From Porticoccus sp. (lineage in GTDB: Bacteria; Pseudomonadota; Gammaproteobacteria; Pseudomonadales; Porticoccaceae), in the NCBI GenBank assembly GCA_023263825.1, contig JALQUJ010000199.1:1-5188 (forward strand): a DNA stretch of 5,188 nt, given 5' to 3'. Both the position numbers and the translations under genes were made by a program. The notes beneath the pieces are model-generated. The model was given only the letters and a program-made list of their open reading frames with translations, did no database searches and was not told the DNA's origin. This document shows, piece by piece, positions 4,765 to 5,188 of the stretch (its first letter is position 1; each line of letters starts with the position of its first letter).

Positions 4765-5188
4765 ATGAGCCAATCTGGCGATCCAAGTGTATTCGAAGCC
4801 AGTAATGGAAAACTCAGCATATCAGTCCCCATCAGCCTAAAACGCAGAAGTGGACGACAACTGATTACCTTACCTGATGGCAAAACCCATGACCCCAGAC
4901 CATGGGACACAGATCCTACGCCCCTGCAACTCGCATTGGCCAGAGGTCATTGCTGGCTTGCTATGCTGGAAACTGGCCAAGTTAAATCACTTAGGGAAAT
5001 TGCCGAGAAAGAAGGCATCGACAACAGCTACGTCAGCCGAATGGTCAACCTGACGACCCTTGCACCGGATATCGTAGAAGCCATTCTGGACGACAACCTC
5101 CCCTCAAATTTGACTTTATTTGATCTAGCTGTCAATCCGCCAAAGCTGTGGAGTGAGCAACGGGAAAATTTAGAGGCTGTGGCGGGGA
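4765..5188 (+). CDS. Recombinase-associated helix-turn-helix protein, N-terminal part (partial)
   Basis: The frame stays open to the window end: 141 codons from this ATG. An N-terminal segment, V-P-I-S-L-K-R-R-S-G-R-Q-L-I-T near residues 21-35, is followed by a helical region, L-A-L-A-R-G-H-C-W-L-A-M-L-E-T-G (56-71). A clear helix-turn-helix follows, S-L-R-E-I-A-E-K-E-G-I-D-N-S-Y-V-S-R (75-92), then L-A-P-D-I-V-E-A-I-L (99-108). From memory, this layout matches uncharacterised proteins found beside recombinase-family and DUF2924 genes on proteobacterial mobile elements. The helix-turn-helix resembles that of ParB/KorB-like proteins, so DNA binding is likely, perhaps in excision control or regulation. 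ATG at 4765 fits the family's short N-terminus but has a poor ribosome site. An in-frame GTG at 4726, with AAAGG 8 nt before it, would add 13 residues. Confidence 0.75.
   Translation, partial: MSQSGDPSVFEASNGKLSISVPISLKRRSGRQLITLPDGKTHDPRPWDTDPTPLQLALARGHCWLAMLETGQVKSLREIAEKEGIDNSYVSRMVNLTTLAPDIVEAILDDNLPSNLTLFDLAVNPPKLWSEQRENLEAVAG

Noticed and set aside
4710..4910. Minus-strand frame of 66 codons
   Set aside because: It is antisense to the helix-turn-helix gene, whose plus-strand frame shows family motifs.

Overview
The window looks like chromosome from a marine-type gammaproteobacterium. The ratA-rnfH pair lies next to smpB, the ssrA (tmRNA) tag reads ANDDNYALAA as in Pseudomonas-like lineages, and the protein sequences are of gammaproteobacterial type. 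Base composition is moderately AT-rich. I infer an order near Cellvibrionales or other Pseudomonas relatives, but no marker here fixes the genus.

Left part (1-1892, minus strand): a probable operon read right to left. A sodium-dependent neurotransmitter-symporter-family transporter comes first, then ratA (COQ10/START-domain protein) after a 30-nt gap, then rnfH, whose GTG start overlaps the ratA stop and which runs out of the window. Between the transporter and smpB is a divergent intergenic region of about 0.3 kb.

Middle (2187-3976, plus strand): smpB, with no Shine-Dalgarno and a perfect -10 hexamer directly before its ATG. A 0.46-kb gap follows, ending in a strong Fur box. Then come bfd (bacterioferritin-associated ferredoxin), a textbook intrinsic terminator, and bfr (haem-binding bacterioferritin). 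Bfr stores iron and Bfd supplies electrons to release it. The Fur box and the terminator suggest that the two are transcribed separately and in opposite senses with respect to iron.

Right part (4024-5188): a perfect 10-bp inverted repeat sits just upstream of ssrA. The tmRNA gene is complete (4080-4475), with paired acceptor and T stems, a G-U third acceptor pair, the tag frame and its own terminator. SmpB and tmRNA are the two partners of trans-translation ribosome rescue; here the bfd-bfr iron module lies between their genes. Beyond ssrA is a 0.29-kb gap with short repeats. It leads into the start of a helix-turn-helix gene of a family I recall next to site-specific recombinases and DUF2924 genes. 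This suggests that a genomic island begins just after ssrA, a common integration site.

Most of the window is ordinary core genome. The points most worth a second look are the dyad before ssrA, the apparently leaderless smpB start, and the possible island edge after ssrA. I see no clearly new multi-gene system within these 5.2 kb.
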